This document shows, in pieces, positions 1 to 7,497 of a DNA stretch of 64,000 nt. The notes beneath the pieces are model-generated. The model worked only from the letters and a program-made list of their open reading frames with translations. It made no database searches and was not told the origin of the DNA. Source of the DNA: JAUZRW01 sp034437755. GTDB taxonomy: Bacteria; Chloroflexota; Anaerolineae; Aggregatilineales; Phototrophicaceae. Every line of letters starts with the position of its first letter. Positions within the stretch are counted from its first letter, which is position 1. Position numbers and translations under genes: made by a program. The stretch spans positions 7,304-71,303 of the forward strand of contig DAOTTV010000187.1 in assembly GCA_034437755.1 (NCBI GenBank). Direction: 5' to 3'.

Positions 1-419
1 TGCGCGCCTGGCGTAAAGATGGTGCGAGTGCCGGTGCTGGTACAGGTGGTGCGTCTGCCCCACCGCCGATCCCACCGTCGCAACCCCTGCCCGATTACAG
101 CGATATGGAATTTGATCCGCCGCCGCAGATGCCACAGGGCAATCCGCAGAATCAACAGCAGACGAGTCCCCCGCCGATTCCGCCTGCGAAGCCGCCGACG
201 GATTACAGCGATATGGAATTTGATCCGCCGCCACAGATGCCACAGGGCAATCAAAATCCGCCACAAGCACCACAGGGCCCGCCACCGCCGCCGAATAGCG
301 GTCAACAGGGGCAACAACCCTTACAACCGCCCCCACTCAACCCGCCGTCAATGGACGATGACGACGACCCCTTCGGCGGTACGGGCGACTTTACGCCGCT
401 TGGCAATCGTAATTCATGA
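1..419 (+). CDS. C-terminal end of a proline/glutamine-rich protein (5' truncated)
   Basis: The reading frame is open from position 3 to the TGA at 417-419, and the gene begins before the window. The visible 138 residues are low-complexity and rich in Pro, Gln and Asn. They end in an acidic run of five Asp followed by a Gly/Phe/Thr-rich tail. A 17-residue unit beginning DYSDMEFDPPPQMPQ occurs twice, encoded by direct DNA repeats at 93-143 and 201-251 (108-bp period). Such tails are usually disordered. No catalytic domain lies in the visible part, so the function cannot be named. A strong terminator follows directly, so this is the end of its transcript. The in-frame ATG at 105 is internal to the open frame and is not a convincing start. 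Confidence 0.6.
   Translation, partial: RAWRKDGASAGAGTGGASAPPPIPPSQPLPDYSDMEFDPPPQMPQGNPQNQQQTSPPPIPPAKPPTDYSDMEFDPPPQMPQGNQNPPQAPQGPPPPPNSGQQGQQPLQPPPLNPPSMDDDDDPFGGTGDFTPLGNRNS
93..251 (+). repeat. Two direct copies of a ~51-bp coding repeat
   Basis: The copies at 93-143 and 201-251 differ at one or two bases. Both encode the DYSDMEFDPPPQMPQGN unit. The spacer is also proline-rich coding sequence, so the period is 108 bp. The repeat is in frame and explains the duplicated peptide in the truncated protein. Confidence 0.75.
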
Positions 420-427
420 CCGATATG

Positions 428-460
428 CAGGGGAGAGAGTTAGCTCTTCCCTGTTTTTTT
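428..460 (+). terminator. Rho-independent terminator of the proline-rich gene
   Basis: A 10-bp stem (428-437 with 444-453, one G-U pair) with a 6-nt loop is followed by seven T residues at 454-460. It starts 9 bp after the stop codon at 419. It also separates this gene from the convergent MFS gene, which ends at 459. Confidence 0.9.
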
Positions 461-1673
461 AATCCCCACTAGTGACTGATTTTTTGCGCTTTTGTAGGGT
501 CTCGGGCACGAAGAAAGCAAATAACGCCGCCGCCCCTAAACCAGCGCCGGCGATGCTGAGGACTGAGCCTTGCAAGACAAGCACCTGCGCGACCGTGCCG
601 ACGACAATCGGCCCGCCGACCATGCCCATATCACCGATGAGCCGCCACATACTGAGGAACTCGCCGCGCATTGTCGGCGGTGCGAAGTCACTGCCGAGGG
701 TCATCATCGTGCCACTGCTCAACCCATTGGCAAAACCGATGAACATCGCTACCCCGCCGAGACTCCACGCGTCAGAGACGACTAAAATCAGCGCGAGCCC
801 GATGCCCTGCATGACGAAAGACGGCACAATCGCCCACTTGCGCCCAAAGCGATCCATCAAGATGCCCGACACGTAGAAGAATAACATATCGAAGGCTGCC
901 CCCGCCCCGACAATCAAGCCAATCGTCTGTACATCTAAGCCCAGCATGTTCGACGCGTACAGCGGGATGAGTACGCGCCACCCGACCCGCGTCAGCTGTG
1001 CGAGAATTTGTCCGGTGCCAGCCGTTGCCAACACATGCCCGCGTTGTTTGAGGACTTCGCCAATCAGATGCCGTTGTGTATGCTCGGGCTTTGCCGCCGT
1101 GTTGACGCGATTAGCGCGCAAGAACACGTAGACGAAGACCAGCGTCAGGGCGGCTAATATCCCGAAGGCGATGAAGGCATAGCGCAAGCCAAACGCCCCG
1201 CCAACCCAGCCCCCTAGCAAAGGCCCGATGAACTTACCAATGCGAAAAACGCCCCCCAGCAAGCCAATTGTGCGCCCTCGAATGCCAGCATGAGCCACAA
1301 TGGTAATATAGGCATGGCGCGAGATATTATACAGCGCGTGCCCGATGCCTGAGACAAATAACAGCACGGTCGCCAGCGCAATTTGATCCACAAAAAATAA
1401 GGCGAGCATCGGCACGAACGCGATTGTAATCCCTAAAAGCATTGTGCGCTTCATCCCGATGTAACGGATCACCCAGCTTGCGGGTAAATCGCCTGTCACC
1501 GTACCGATGGCTTCGGCGGCGAGGACGATACCAATCAAGACATAAGCGGATGTCAGGTTACCGGCATACAGTGGCAATATCGGCGTGAGGATGCTATAAG
1601 CAACGGCGATGAGCGCCGACGGAACGTAGAACGCCCAGATTAATTGCTGACGGAAGCGCGTCTCATGAGTCAC
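459..1673 (-). CDS. MFS transporter (12-TM efflux-like permease)
   Basis: A 404-residue polytopic protein of major facilitator superfamily length and layout, with two six-helix halves. The inter-helix 2-3 loop carries a degenerate motif A (GDLPASWVIRYIGMKRT). The equivalent loop in the second half is closer to consensus (DRFGRKWAIV). The product should be an inner-membrane secondary transporter, most like drug or metabolite exporters; the substrate cannot be read from sequence. The start is a GTG with an upstream AGGA about 7-8 nt away. The gene is convergent with the proline-rich gene and divergent from the GT-C gene at 1907, so it looks monocistronic. Confidence 0.85.
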   Translation of the reverse strand: MTHETRFRQQLIWAFYVPSALIAVAYSILTPILPLYAGNLTSAYVLIGIVLAAEAIGTVTGDLPASWVIRYIGMKRTMLLGITIAFVPMLALFFVDQIALATVLLFVSGIGHALYNISRHAYITIVAHAGIRGRTIGLLGGVFRIGKFIGPLLGGWVGGAFGLRYAFIAFGILAALTLVFVYVFLRANRVNTAAKPEHTQRHLIGEVLKQRGHVLATAGTGQILAQLTRVGWRVLIPLYASNMLGLDVQTIGLIVGAGAAFDMLFFYVSGILMDRFGRKWAIVPSFVMQGIGLALILVVSDAWSLGGVAMFIGFANGLSSGTMMTLGSDFAPPTMRGEFLSMWRLIGDMGMVGGPIVVGTVAQVLVLQGSVLSIAGAGLGAAALFAFFVPETLQKRKKSVTSGD

Positions 1674-1906
1674 AGCGTTGTCCTAGTTGACGATCGAGAA
1701 AGTGTTCCCATTATCGCAAATGCAGGCTGTTGTCGGTATAACCAATTCAATCACCGTACAGACTCGCCCCAACCGGTCACAGCATCATATCTCATCCAGT
1801 CACATATTCATGAAATTCGGTATAGGGTCATGCGAATTTCTTGTTACACTTACCAACAATCTTGATTGTTCCACAGAAAGTACAGGACATGCACGACAAC
1901 TAGTCG

Positions 1907-3235
1907 GTGACTCGCGCCGACTTCGGATACCAACTTTTACTAATCGGCGTGGCTTTCATCTTGTTCTACGACGTGTTCGATTGGTGGTTCACAAGCAGTG
2001 ATGTCTTTGGGGTGATCTGGTCGAGTCGCGTTCAATCCCTAAGCGATATTGGGCGCATCTTCTCTGAGCGTTTGATGGCAGATACGGGCTTCCCGCTGAG
2101 CTATTTTCGTCCGATCGCTACCCTAACTTTCAGCTTAGATTATGCGCTATGGGGCTTGAATCCCGCTGGCTACTTCCTGTTACATGGGTTAGTCGCGTGT
2201 GTCCTGTACGCGCTCTTGCGCCGCTTCGGCATCCGGCGGGGAGTCGCCCTCGCGAGTAGCCTACTGTTTTTGGTGCATCCGCTTCATAGCAACACCTTCC
2301 CGAGTATTGCCCGCCGACAGGATATGCTGGTCGCGCTCTTCTTTGGGTTGTCGTGGCTATTGCTGATTCACAGCCAAGCAACAGGGCGCACGAGCGCATA
2401 CATGGCATCACTATTGACCTTGCTCGGTGCGCTGTGGTCGAAGGAAATCGCCTATGTCTTGCCACTTGTCCACATTGCCTATCTCATCTGGGGCATACCA
2501 GCGTCGGAGTCAGGGATAGGGCGACGTGTGCTGATCTGGGGAACGCCGTATACCATCATGACAATCGTCGCTTATGGCTACCATCAGATGATCTTAGGCG
2601 GCACACAGACCACTCTATTTGCTATGTTTTCGCCTTACGCCTTCAGCGATGTACTCGGATGGCTTGTATACGCGCCGACCCACTACAGCATCGCCTTGCG
2701 GAACATCCTCTATTTGATTGCCTTACCGATGATTTTATTCGCACCAATTTTGTTCGTCATCGGGCATCGCCTAACGCAAATGCTCGACGTCAATCATGAG
2801 GCATTGCGTACTGTGTATCCACTGTCTGTTATTCGGTTGATGGGATTGCTCATGTTGTGGACGCTCTTACCAGCTTTGTTGCTCAGCGTTACGACAACCC
2901 AATCGCCACGCTCGATGTACACCAGCCTCGCGCCATTCTCGGCATTGATGGTGATTTTCGTCGCGCAAACAGGACGCTATTTGTGGACAGCGATCAGACG
3001 CGATCTGCTCTACTGGTGGATGGGTCTGTTATGGTCGGGGATGATGGCAACGATCGCGATGCTACTCCTGTTTTCGCTCATGATCTGGCGGGTGGACATG
3101 CCGACTATCCGACAGGCAAGTTATTTGCGCCATGATGCGTATGATATTCTGCTTAAGCAAGCCGATGCAATCCAGCTTGATCGTGCCGACACACGTATTG
3201 TCAACATGCCTGTTTTAGCGCCAGAGATGGATTGA
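1907..3235 (+). CDS. GT-C fold membrane protein, interrupted by an in-frame TGA
   Basis: A 442-residue multi-pass membrane protein starting at GTG 1907; a TAG at 1901 limits any earlier start. An early luminal-type acidic/Trp stretch (YDVFDWWF), then PISYFRP-like and HPLHSNTFPSIARRQD segments, resemble the TMTC/PMT/ArnT group of polyprenyl-phosphate-sugar dependent glycosyltransferases. The frame stops at TGA 3233-3235. Reading through it continues into obvious coding sequence, and codons beyond the stop have the same character, so this ORF is probably a truncated version of a longer gene (next entry). The likely role is transfer of sugar from a lipid carrier on the outer face of the membrane. 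Family assignment is moderate; activity of the truncated product is doubtful. Confidence 0.65.
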   Translation: MTRADFGYQLLLIGVAFILFYDVFDWWFTSSDVFGVIWSSRVQSLSDIGRIFSERLMADTGFPLSYFRPIATLTFSLDYALWGLNPAGYFLLHGLVACVLYALLRRFGIRRGVALASSLLFLVHPLHSNTFPSIARRQDMLVALFFGLSWLLLIHSQATGRTSAYMASLLTLLGALWSKEIAYVLPLVHIAYLIWGIPASESGIGRRVLIWGTPYTIMTIVAYGYHQMILGGTQTTLFAMFSPYAFSDVLGWLVYAPTHYSIALRNILYLIALPMILFAPILFVIGHRLTQMLDVNHEALRTVYPLSVIRLMGLLMLWTLLPALLLSVTTTQSPRSMYTSLAPFSALMVIFVAQTGRYLWTAIRRDLLYWWMGLLWSGMMATIAMLLLFSLMIWRVDMPTIRQASYLRHDAYDILLKQADAIQLDRADTRIVNMPVLAPEMD

Positions 3236-3570
3236 ATCCTGTATCGTGGGCCGGGCTATCCGGTTCAAGAGATGATCTGGTTACGCTTGAACGGCTACGA
3301 AAACGACATCCATACTTATAGCAATCGTGGCAGTTACGCCCCTGTCGAAGCGCTACCTGCGCGCTTGTGCTTGCGTGTCGAAACCGCAGACGGCACACAG
3401 TCGCTAATTTTTGGCATTAACGCCCAGTGCGATGCGCCGTGAACAATCATCGGTGAGGGACAGGTTATCCCCCGCCGCGCTCAAGCATCTTCGCCAAAGA
3501 TTTCGATCATCCGGTGTTGCGCTCGATCGGGCTTCGGTTTAAAACTAGGGACGACATTCGCACACCGTGA
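3236..3570 (+). pseudogene. Displaced 3' end of the GT-C gene (second TGA and a frameshift)
   Basis: In frame with the upstream ORF, codons after TGA 3233 read ILYRGPGYPVQEMIWLRLNG and on to a second TGA at 3440-3442. The same frame then resumes (TIIGEGQVIP). After a run of five C at 3469-3473 the coding signal moves to the -1 frame (SSIFAKDFDHPVLRSIGLRF). It ends at TGA 3568-3570, which overlaps the GTG start at 3567 in the GTGA pattern typical of coupled genes. So the original gene probably spanned 1907-3570. Both premature TGA codons could be former TGG, and the shift fits loss of one C. Whether this is real decay or assembly error cannot be decided from one sequence. Confidence 0.6.
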
Positions 3571-4775
3571 CGGAGCAGACGCTAACCATGCAATACATCA
3601 CACGGTTGATTTTGCCGTATCTCATTCGCGGGTTGCGGGCGTGGCGTTGGTGGGGACGTGGCTTGATTTTGCTAGTACTCATGAGCATGCTCGCCGCCCC
3701 CCGCGCACGCGTCATCCTTGATCCACCGCAGACGGTCGATAGCGTACGCGATCAAGTCTGTGTACATACGCGCCTCATTGACGAAGTCGAGGAGTGGGTG
3801 ATTCAACGATCGTTACAACTCGTGCGCGAGATGGGTGCAGATACGATCGTCGAGTTCTTCCCGTGGGCATATATCGAGCATCAACCGGGACAGTACGGTT
3901 GGGGACAAGCCGACATGATTATGCGCCACGCCGAGAATCAGGGCTTGCGTGTGATCGCCCGCATGGGCTTTGTACCAGCATGGGCGCAACCCGATCGCGA
4001 TAACGAAGCGACGACGCTCAACGAATTGCCGCCGGAGTCTTACGACGCGTTTGCCGATTTTGTGGCGACATTCGCCCAACGATATGACACGAGCATCGCG
4101 CATATCATCATCTGGAATGAACCGAATCTAGCGTTCGAGTGGGGGTATCAGGATGTGACAGCGGCTGATTACGTACGTTTGCTAGAAATAGTCTACCCGC
4201 GTGTAAAAGCCGTGACACCCGATGTGACGATACTGGCAGGCGCACTCGCGCCGACGCTAGAACCGGCGGGCAGTCGCATCGGCTTGAATGACTTGAGTTA
4301 TCTGGAGCAGATGTATCAGGCAGGGGCGGCAGATTACTTCGACGCGCTCGCCATCCACACCTATGGCTTCACTGAACCCGCCCGCGCTGAACCACACCCC
4401 GATGTGTTGAACTTCCGGCGGGCAGAACTACTCCATGAGATCGTCCAGCAATATGACGACCCCGACACACCGATTTATATCACCGAGAGCGGATGGAACG
4501 ATAACCCGCGCTGGACAAAGGCTGTACGCCCGTCACAACGCATCGCCTACACGCTGGAGGCGTTTGCCTATGCCGAGCAAAATTGGGAGTGGTTAGAAGA
4601 ACTGTGCATCTGGGTCTTTCGCTATCCGACCCCGACCTTTAGTTATCCTGATAATTTCACGCTGGTCTCGGTCGATTTCCAGCTGAAGCCAATTTACCAC
4701 GCGATCCAAGCCTATGCCCACGATGAAGAAAGGCGCGATGCCCTATGGCTCTCTCCGCCCTCAGCCAACGATTAA
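3567..4775 (+). CDS. Clan GH-A glycoside hydrolase, membrane-anchored
   Basis: A 402-residue protein with one N-terminal hydrophobic segment (about residues 28-46) followed by a TIM-barrel glycosidase of the GH39/GH5-like clan GH-A type. The acid/base is Glu185 in IIWNEPN and the nucleophile is Glu307 in YITESGW; a Trp-rich strand (LCIWVFRYP) follows. It probably hydrolyses an external polysaccharide or trims envelope glycans on the outer face of the membrane. The substrate is not predictable. The GTG start overlaps the stop of the remnant upstream frame by 4 nt; ATG 3588 is an alternative. The following gene starts inside its 3' end, so the two are probably cotranscribed. Confidence 0.75.
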   Translation: MTEQTLTMQYITRLILPYLIRGLRAWRWWGRGLILLVLMSMLAAPRARVILDPPQTVDSVRDQVCVHTRLIDEVEEWVIQRSLQLVREMGADTIVEFFPWAYIEHQPGQYGWGQADMIMRHAENQGLRVIARMGFVPAWAQPDRDNEATTLNELPPESYDAFADFVATFAQRYDTSIAHIIIWNEPNLAFEWGYQDVTAADYVRLLEIVYPRVKAVTPDVTILAGALAPTLEPAGSRIGLNDLSYLEQMYQAGAADYFDALAIHTYGFTEPARAEPHPDVLNFRRAELLHEIVQQYDDPDTPIYITESGWNDNPRWTKAVRPSQRIAYTLEAFAYAEQNWEWLEELCIWVFRYPTPTFSYPDNFTLVSVDFQLKPIYHAIQAYAHDEERRDALWLSPPSAND

Positions 4776-5581
4776 ACCGCCTGTCTCGCGCTGGTGTGCG
4801 CTGGCGCAGTATCATGACCATCGTGCTGTTAGCAATCGGTGCGTATGTCTCTGTCAGCGGGATGTATGCCTATGTCCGGACGCATCGCGTGCCGACACTG
4901 GGCGAAGCCTTCCCGATGGGCGAGATGCGCGTTGCTGTCGATACCAGTTACCCGCCCTTCGCTGTCGATGTTGGCGGGCGCTTGGATGGTCTCGATATCG
5001 AACTCGGGCAGGCACTTGCTGACGAAATCGGGATTCCGGTACGCTTCATCCCGATCGCCTTTGACGGCTTATACGACTCGGTTATCAACGGCGGCACAGA
5101 TGTCGTTATCAGCGCGTTGCTGGTTAATCCGGCGAAGATGGGCGATGTACGTTATACGCGCCCCTATTACGATAACGGTCTACTGCTGGTCAGCCCATCG
5201 ACACAAGCCGTTGCTACAATGCGCGATGTCGTCGGGCGCACGCTCGCGCTCGAATACGGCAGTATCGCCCACGGCACCGCGAATTACCATCGTCGCCGCC
5301 TCGAAGCCTTCAGCATTCACCCCTATGAACTGCCGCGCCATGCGCTCGACGCAGTGCGCTATCAGCAATCTGATGGCGCGCTCGTGACCGCAACGAGTTA
5401 TCATTTATACAAGGGGACATACCCTGATTGGGATGCCCACACCCAATACGTGACACACGCGCCCTATGCCATCGCCGTTCGCGTCGATCGTCTGGCGACA
5501 TGGCGCACCGTCGATAGCGCACTCGCGCGTCTCATCGACGCGGGGGACGTACAAACCCTGATTGATAAGTGGCTATCGTGA
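4745..5581 (+). CDS. Membrane-anchored family 3 solute-binding (PBP2-type) protein
   Basis: A 278-residue protein with an N-terminal signal anchor (about residues 22-45) followed by a type 2 periplasmic-binding fold of the amino-acid (SBP_bac_3) group. The first strand motif is MRVAVDTSYPPFAVD, followed by GLDIELGQALADEIGIPV and later DVVISALL. The family captures polar amino acids for an ABC transporter or acts as an extracellular sensor. No permease or ATPase gene is adjacent, so a stand-alone binding or sensing role is possible. The ORF overlaps the glycosidase gene by 31 nt. ATG 4814, just before the hydrophobic helix, is an alternative start. Confidence 0.75.
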   Translation: MALSALSQRLNRLSRAGVRWRSIMTIVLLAIGAYVSVSGMYAYVRTHRVPTLGEAFPMGEMRVAVDTSYPPFAVDVGGRLDGLDIELGQALADEIGIPVRFIPIAFDGLYDSVINGGTDVVISALLVNPAKMGDVRYTRPYYDNGLLLVSPSTQAVATMRDVVGRTLALEYGSIAHGTANYHRRRLEAFSIHPYELPRHALDAVRYQQSDGALVTATSYHLYKGTYPDWDAHTQYVTHAPYAIAVRVDRLATWRTVDSALARLIDAGDVQTLIDKWLS

Positions 5582-5617
5582 CATTTGTCCTATGCTTAGT
5601 TGAGATAAGGCAGACGC

Positions 5618-5734
5618 ATGTCCAAAGAAAAACACAAGAACACCCCCACACACAGCACAATCGGCACAGCGATCTTCGTCGTGTTACTGCTGGGGGCGAT
5701 GCTCATAATCATGATTCTAATTTCGCCAGCCTGA
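5618..5734 (+). CDS. Small single-TM membrane protein (38 aa)
   Basis: This short ORF starts at ATG 5618 with an upstream AAGG (5607-5610) at 7-nt spacing and ends at TGA 5732. The product has a polar, Lys/His-rich N-terminus (MSKEKHKNTPTH) followed by one 21-22 residue hydrophobic helix and a very short tail. That topology is typical of regulatory small membrane proteins. It lies 36 bp after the binding-protein gene on the same strand and may be its last cotranscribed partner. No family is recognised. Support comes from the RBS and the membrane-helix composition, so confidence is moderate. Confidence 0.5.
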   Translation: MSKEKHKNTPTHSTIGTAIFVVLLLGAMLIIMILISPA

Positions 5735-5750
5735 ATAATACCGACGGTGA

Positions 5751-5861
5751 AGCCGCAACAACGATCAAAAATCATTACAGTTCCTGCAAGCAGTTGACGA
5801 GTCCGTGCGCCGCATGGGCGGTCGTCAATATCTGACAGCAGATGAGTATTTAGAAATCTGA
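5751..5861 (+). pseudogene. Short ORF remnant or startless small protein
   Basis: An open frame from just after TGA 5748 to TGA 5859 encodes a natural-looking amphipathic tail containing VDESVRRMGG and YLTADEYLEI. No good start or RBS exists near its beginning; the only in-frame candidates are GTG 5805 and ATG 5814. A GTG at 5747 leads into another frame that dies at 5796. It may be the 3' end of a small gene that has suffered a frameshift near the A-run around 5766-5770. No function is assigned. With the 38-aa ORF it accounts for most of the 335-bp gap between 5582 and 5916. Confidence 0.3.
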
Positions 5862-5916
5862 CTCATCACTGTCGGCATATCTTCGAGTCCGAGCAATTAT
5901 CGGATGTTGCGGCAGT

Positions 5917-6828
5917 CTAAAGCAAGTAATCTCGCATCTTCGGCACAAAGTCCGTCAATTGATGGAAATCCTCCGCGAAGGCTTGCCGATCGCGCCCGAT
6001 AATCACTGTCGGCACATCATTAGCAGTGTGGCGGCGGTCACCAATCACTTCCATGTTGCCATGATCGCTGGTGAGGATGACGAGTCCTTCTTCGTCTTGC
6101 CACTCGTTCATCACCCCTTCCATCACGCCATCCAGCGTTTCTAGCAGGGCAACAGCATCATCAATCGTCCCGCGATGCCCGACGTAATCCGTCATCCAAT
6201 GCGAATGAAAAGCAAAATCATATGTGCGCGCCAGCTTGACCAGTTGTTGACCGGCTTCTTGTGGTGAGTATAAAGGCGTGTCCATCAGCTTTAGATGCTT
6301 GCGCCAGGCATGCCCTGTCCACTCCGCAGTCAGGGCGCGCTCGGCTTTCAGGTCTTCGAGTGTGAATAGCGATTGTCCAGCATGAATCGCCGCGTACTGA
6401 ATGCTCGAAGGCAGGGTATAACCGCGTGCGATGTCAGCGAGCAATTTCGGCGGATACGAGTCTAGCAGAGCCGCACGCTTACCCGCGTTCTTGAGCGTAA
6501 TGAAGAAGTTGTCGTTGCTCAGATAATCGCGTATTGCTTCGTTGGGTTTGGGGCCGTAATGCCGACCGAGCATTGCCGGAATATTGTGTCCGGTCAAAAT
6601 CGTCGCTTGCGACGACCCGCTCTGTGGGCGACCATCGACCCCTAAGCGGGGATCAGTCGGGATGAAGACGGCGCGCTCGCTGTCCTGTCTGCCCGTTGTG
6701 CGAAGCCAATGATGACCGTTGCTCAGGCGTGTGAGCGTCGGCAACTGCGCCGCAACGAAGGGATTCACAGAAGGATCATCATCACCCAAGCCAATGCCAT
6801 CAACGAAGAGAAAGAGAATTCGCATCAT
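5917..6828 (-). CDS. Alkaline-phosphatase superfamily metalloenzyme
   Basis: A protein of about 303 residues with the metal-binding signature of the alkaline phosphatase / cofactor-independent phosphoglycerate mutase superfamily. It begins with a strand and metal Asp (ILFLFVDGIGLG), carries SGSSQATILTGHN where the nucleophile Ser/Thr lies, and ends with TSDHGNMEV and RRHTANDVP, which supply His and Asp ligands. It may be a phosphatase or phosphomutase; the substrate is unknown. ATG 6828 overlaps the TGA of the upstream MBL gene by one base (TGATG), so translation is likely coupled. GTG 6831 and ATG 6825 are possible alternatives. It is last in a four-gene minus-strand operon. Confidence 0.75.
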   Translation of the reverse strand: MMRILFLFVDGIGLGDDDPSVNPFVAAQLPTLTRLSNGHHWLRTTGRQDSERAVFIPTDPRLGVDGRPQSGSSQATILTGHNIPAMLGRHYGPKPNEAIRDYLSNDNFFITLKNAGKRAALLDSYPPKLLADIARGYTLPSSIQYAAIHAGQSLFTLEDLKAERALTAEWTGHAWRKHLKLMDTPLYSPQEAGQQLVKLARTYDFAFHSHWMTDYVGHRGTIDDAVALLETLDGVMEGVMNEWQDEEGLVILTSDHGNMEVIGDRRHTANDVPTVIIGRDRQAFAEDFHQLTDFVPKMRDYLL

Positions 6829-7484
6829 CACGCCTCGCCATCATACGCACGCAAAAACGGGTTCACTTGACGCTCGCGCCCGACCGTCGTCGGGTCACCA
6901 TGACCAGATAGCACCTGTGTCTCGTCGCCCAGCGGGATAATTTGCTCGACGATCGAACGCATCAGGCGCGCCGGATCGCCGCCGGGCAAATCCGTGCGTC
7001 CGATACTGCCCTTGAAGAGCGTATCACCACTGAATACGACATCATGATCGCGCATATAAAAACTCAGGTGACCATCCGCATGACCGGGTGTATAGAGCGT
7101 CTCCAGTTTGATCGCCCCGAGTTCGATTGTCTCGGTCGCAGTCGTCAGCAGGCGGTCAGGCTCAGCCGCTTCGGGGAATTCACCCAGACCGAACATCTTG
7201 CCCGATTGCGGCAACATCTTCAGCCACTTCACAGCGTCTTCGTGGATGTAGAAAGGCGCGTCGGTCATCTCTTTGATCGCTTTGCTGGCAAGCACATGAT
7301 CAAAATGCGCGTGTGTGGCTAAGATCAAGTCAATCGACCAACCAGCGCTCTGGGATGTCTCATAAAGTGTCTCGGCATCAGCGACGGGATCGATCAAAAT
7401 CGCCTGTCCGGTCTCGGTATCGCCGACGAGATAGGCGTTAGTCTGCACCATGCCCAGCGTCAACATTTTGATTTCAATAGTCAT
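6828..7484 (-). CDS. MBL-fold metallo-hydrolase (glyoxalase II-like)
   Basis: A 218-residue metallo-beta-lactamase fold hydrolase. The HxHxDH zinc motif is at residues 58-63 (HAHFDH). Further ligands fit TPGHADGH and the Asp in VFSGDTLF, and the final His fits VLSGHGD. The length and the GRTDLPGGD segment match the small YcbL/GloB-like group that hydrolyses thioesters such as S-lactoylglutathione analogues. The exact substrate is not predictable. It is cytosolic, without signal peptide. The gene sits 13 bp downstream of murJ and is coupled to the following phosphatase-like gene. Confidence 0.85.
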   Translation of the reverse strand: MTIEIKMLTLGMVQTNAYLVGDTETGQAILIDPVADAETLYETSQSAGWSIDLILATHAHFDHVLASKAIKEMTDAPFYIHEDAVKWLKMLPQSGKMFGLGEFPEAAEPDRLLTTATETIELGAIKLETLYTPGHADGHLSFYMRDHDVVFSGDTLFKGSIGRTDLPGGDPARLMRSIVEQIIPLGDETQVLSGHGDPTTVGRERQVNPFLRAYDGEA

Positions 7485-7497
7485 AGATCGTCTTTCG

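Noticed and set aside
3233..3442. TGA read as selenocysteine or tryptophan in the GT-C gene
   Set aside because: Many neighbouring genes end in TGA, no SECIS-like hairpin is evident directly after the TGA codons, and a frameshift further on fits decay or sequencing error better.
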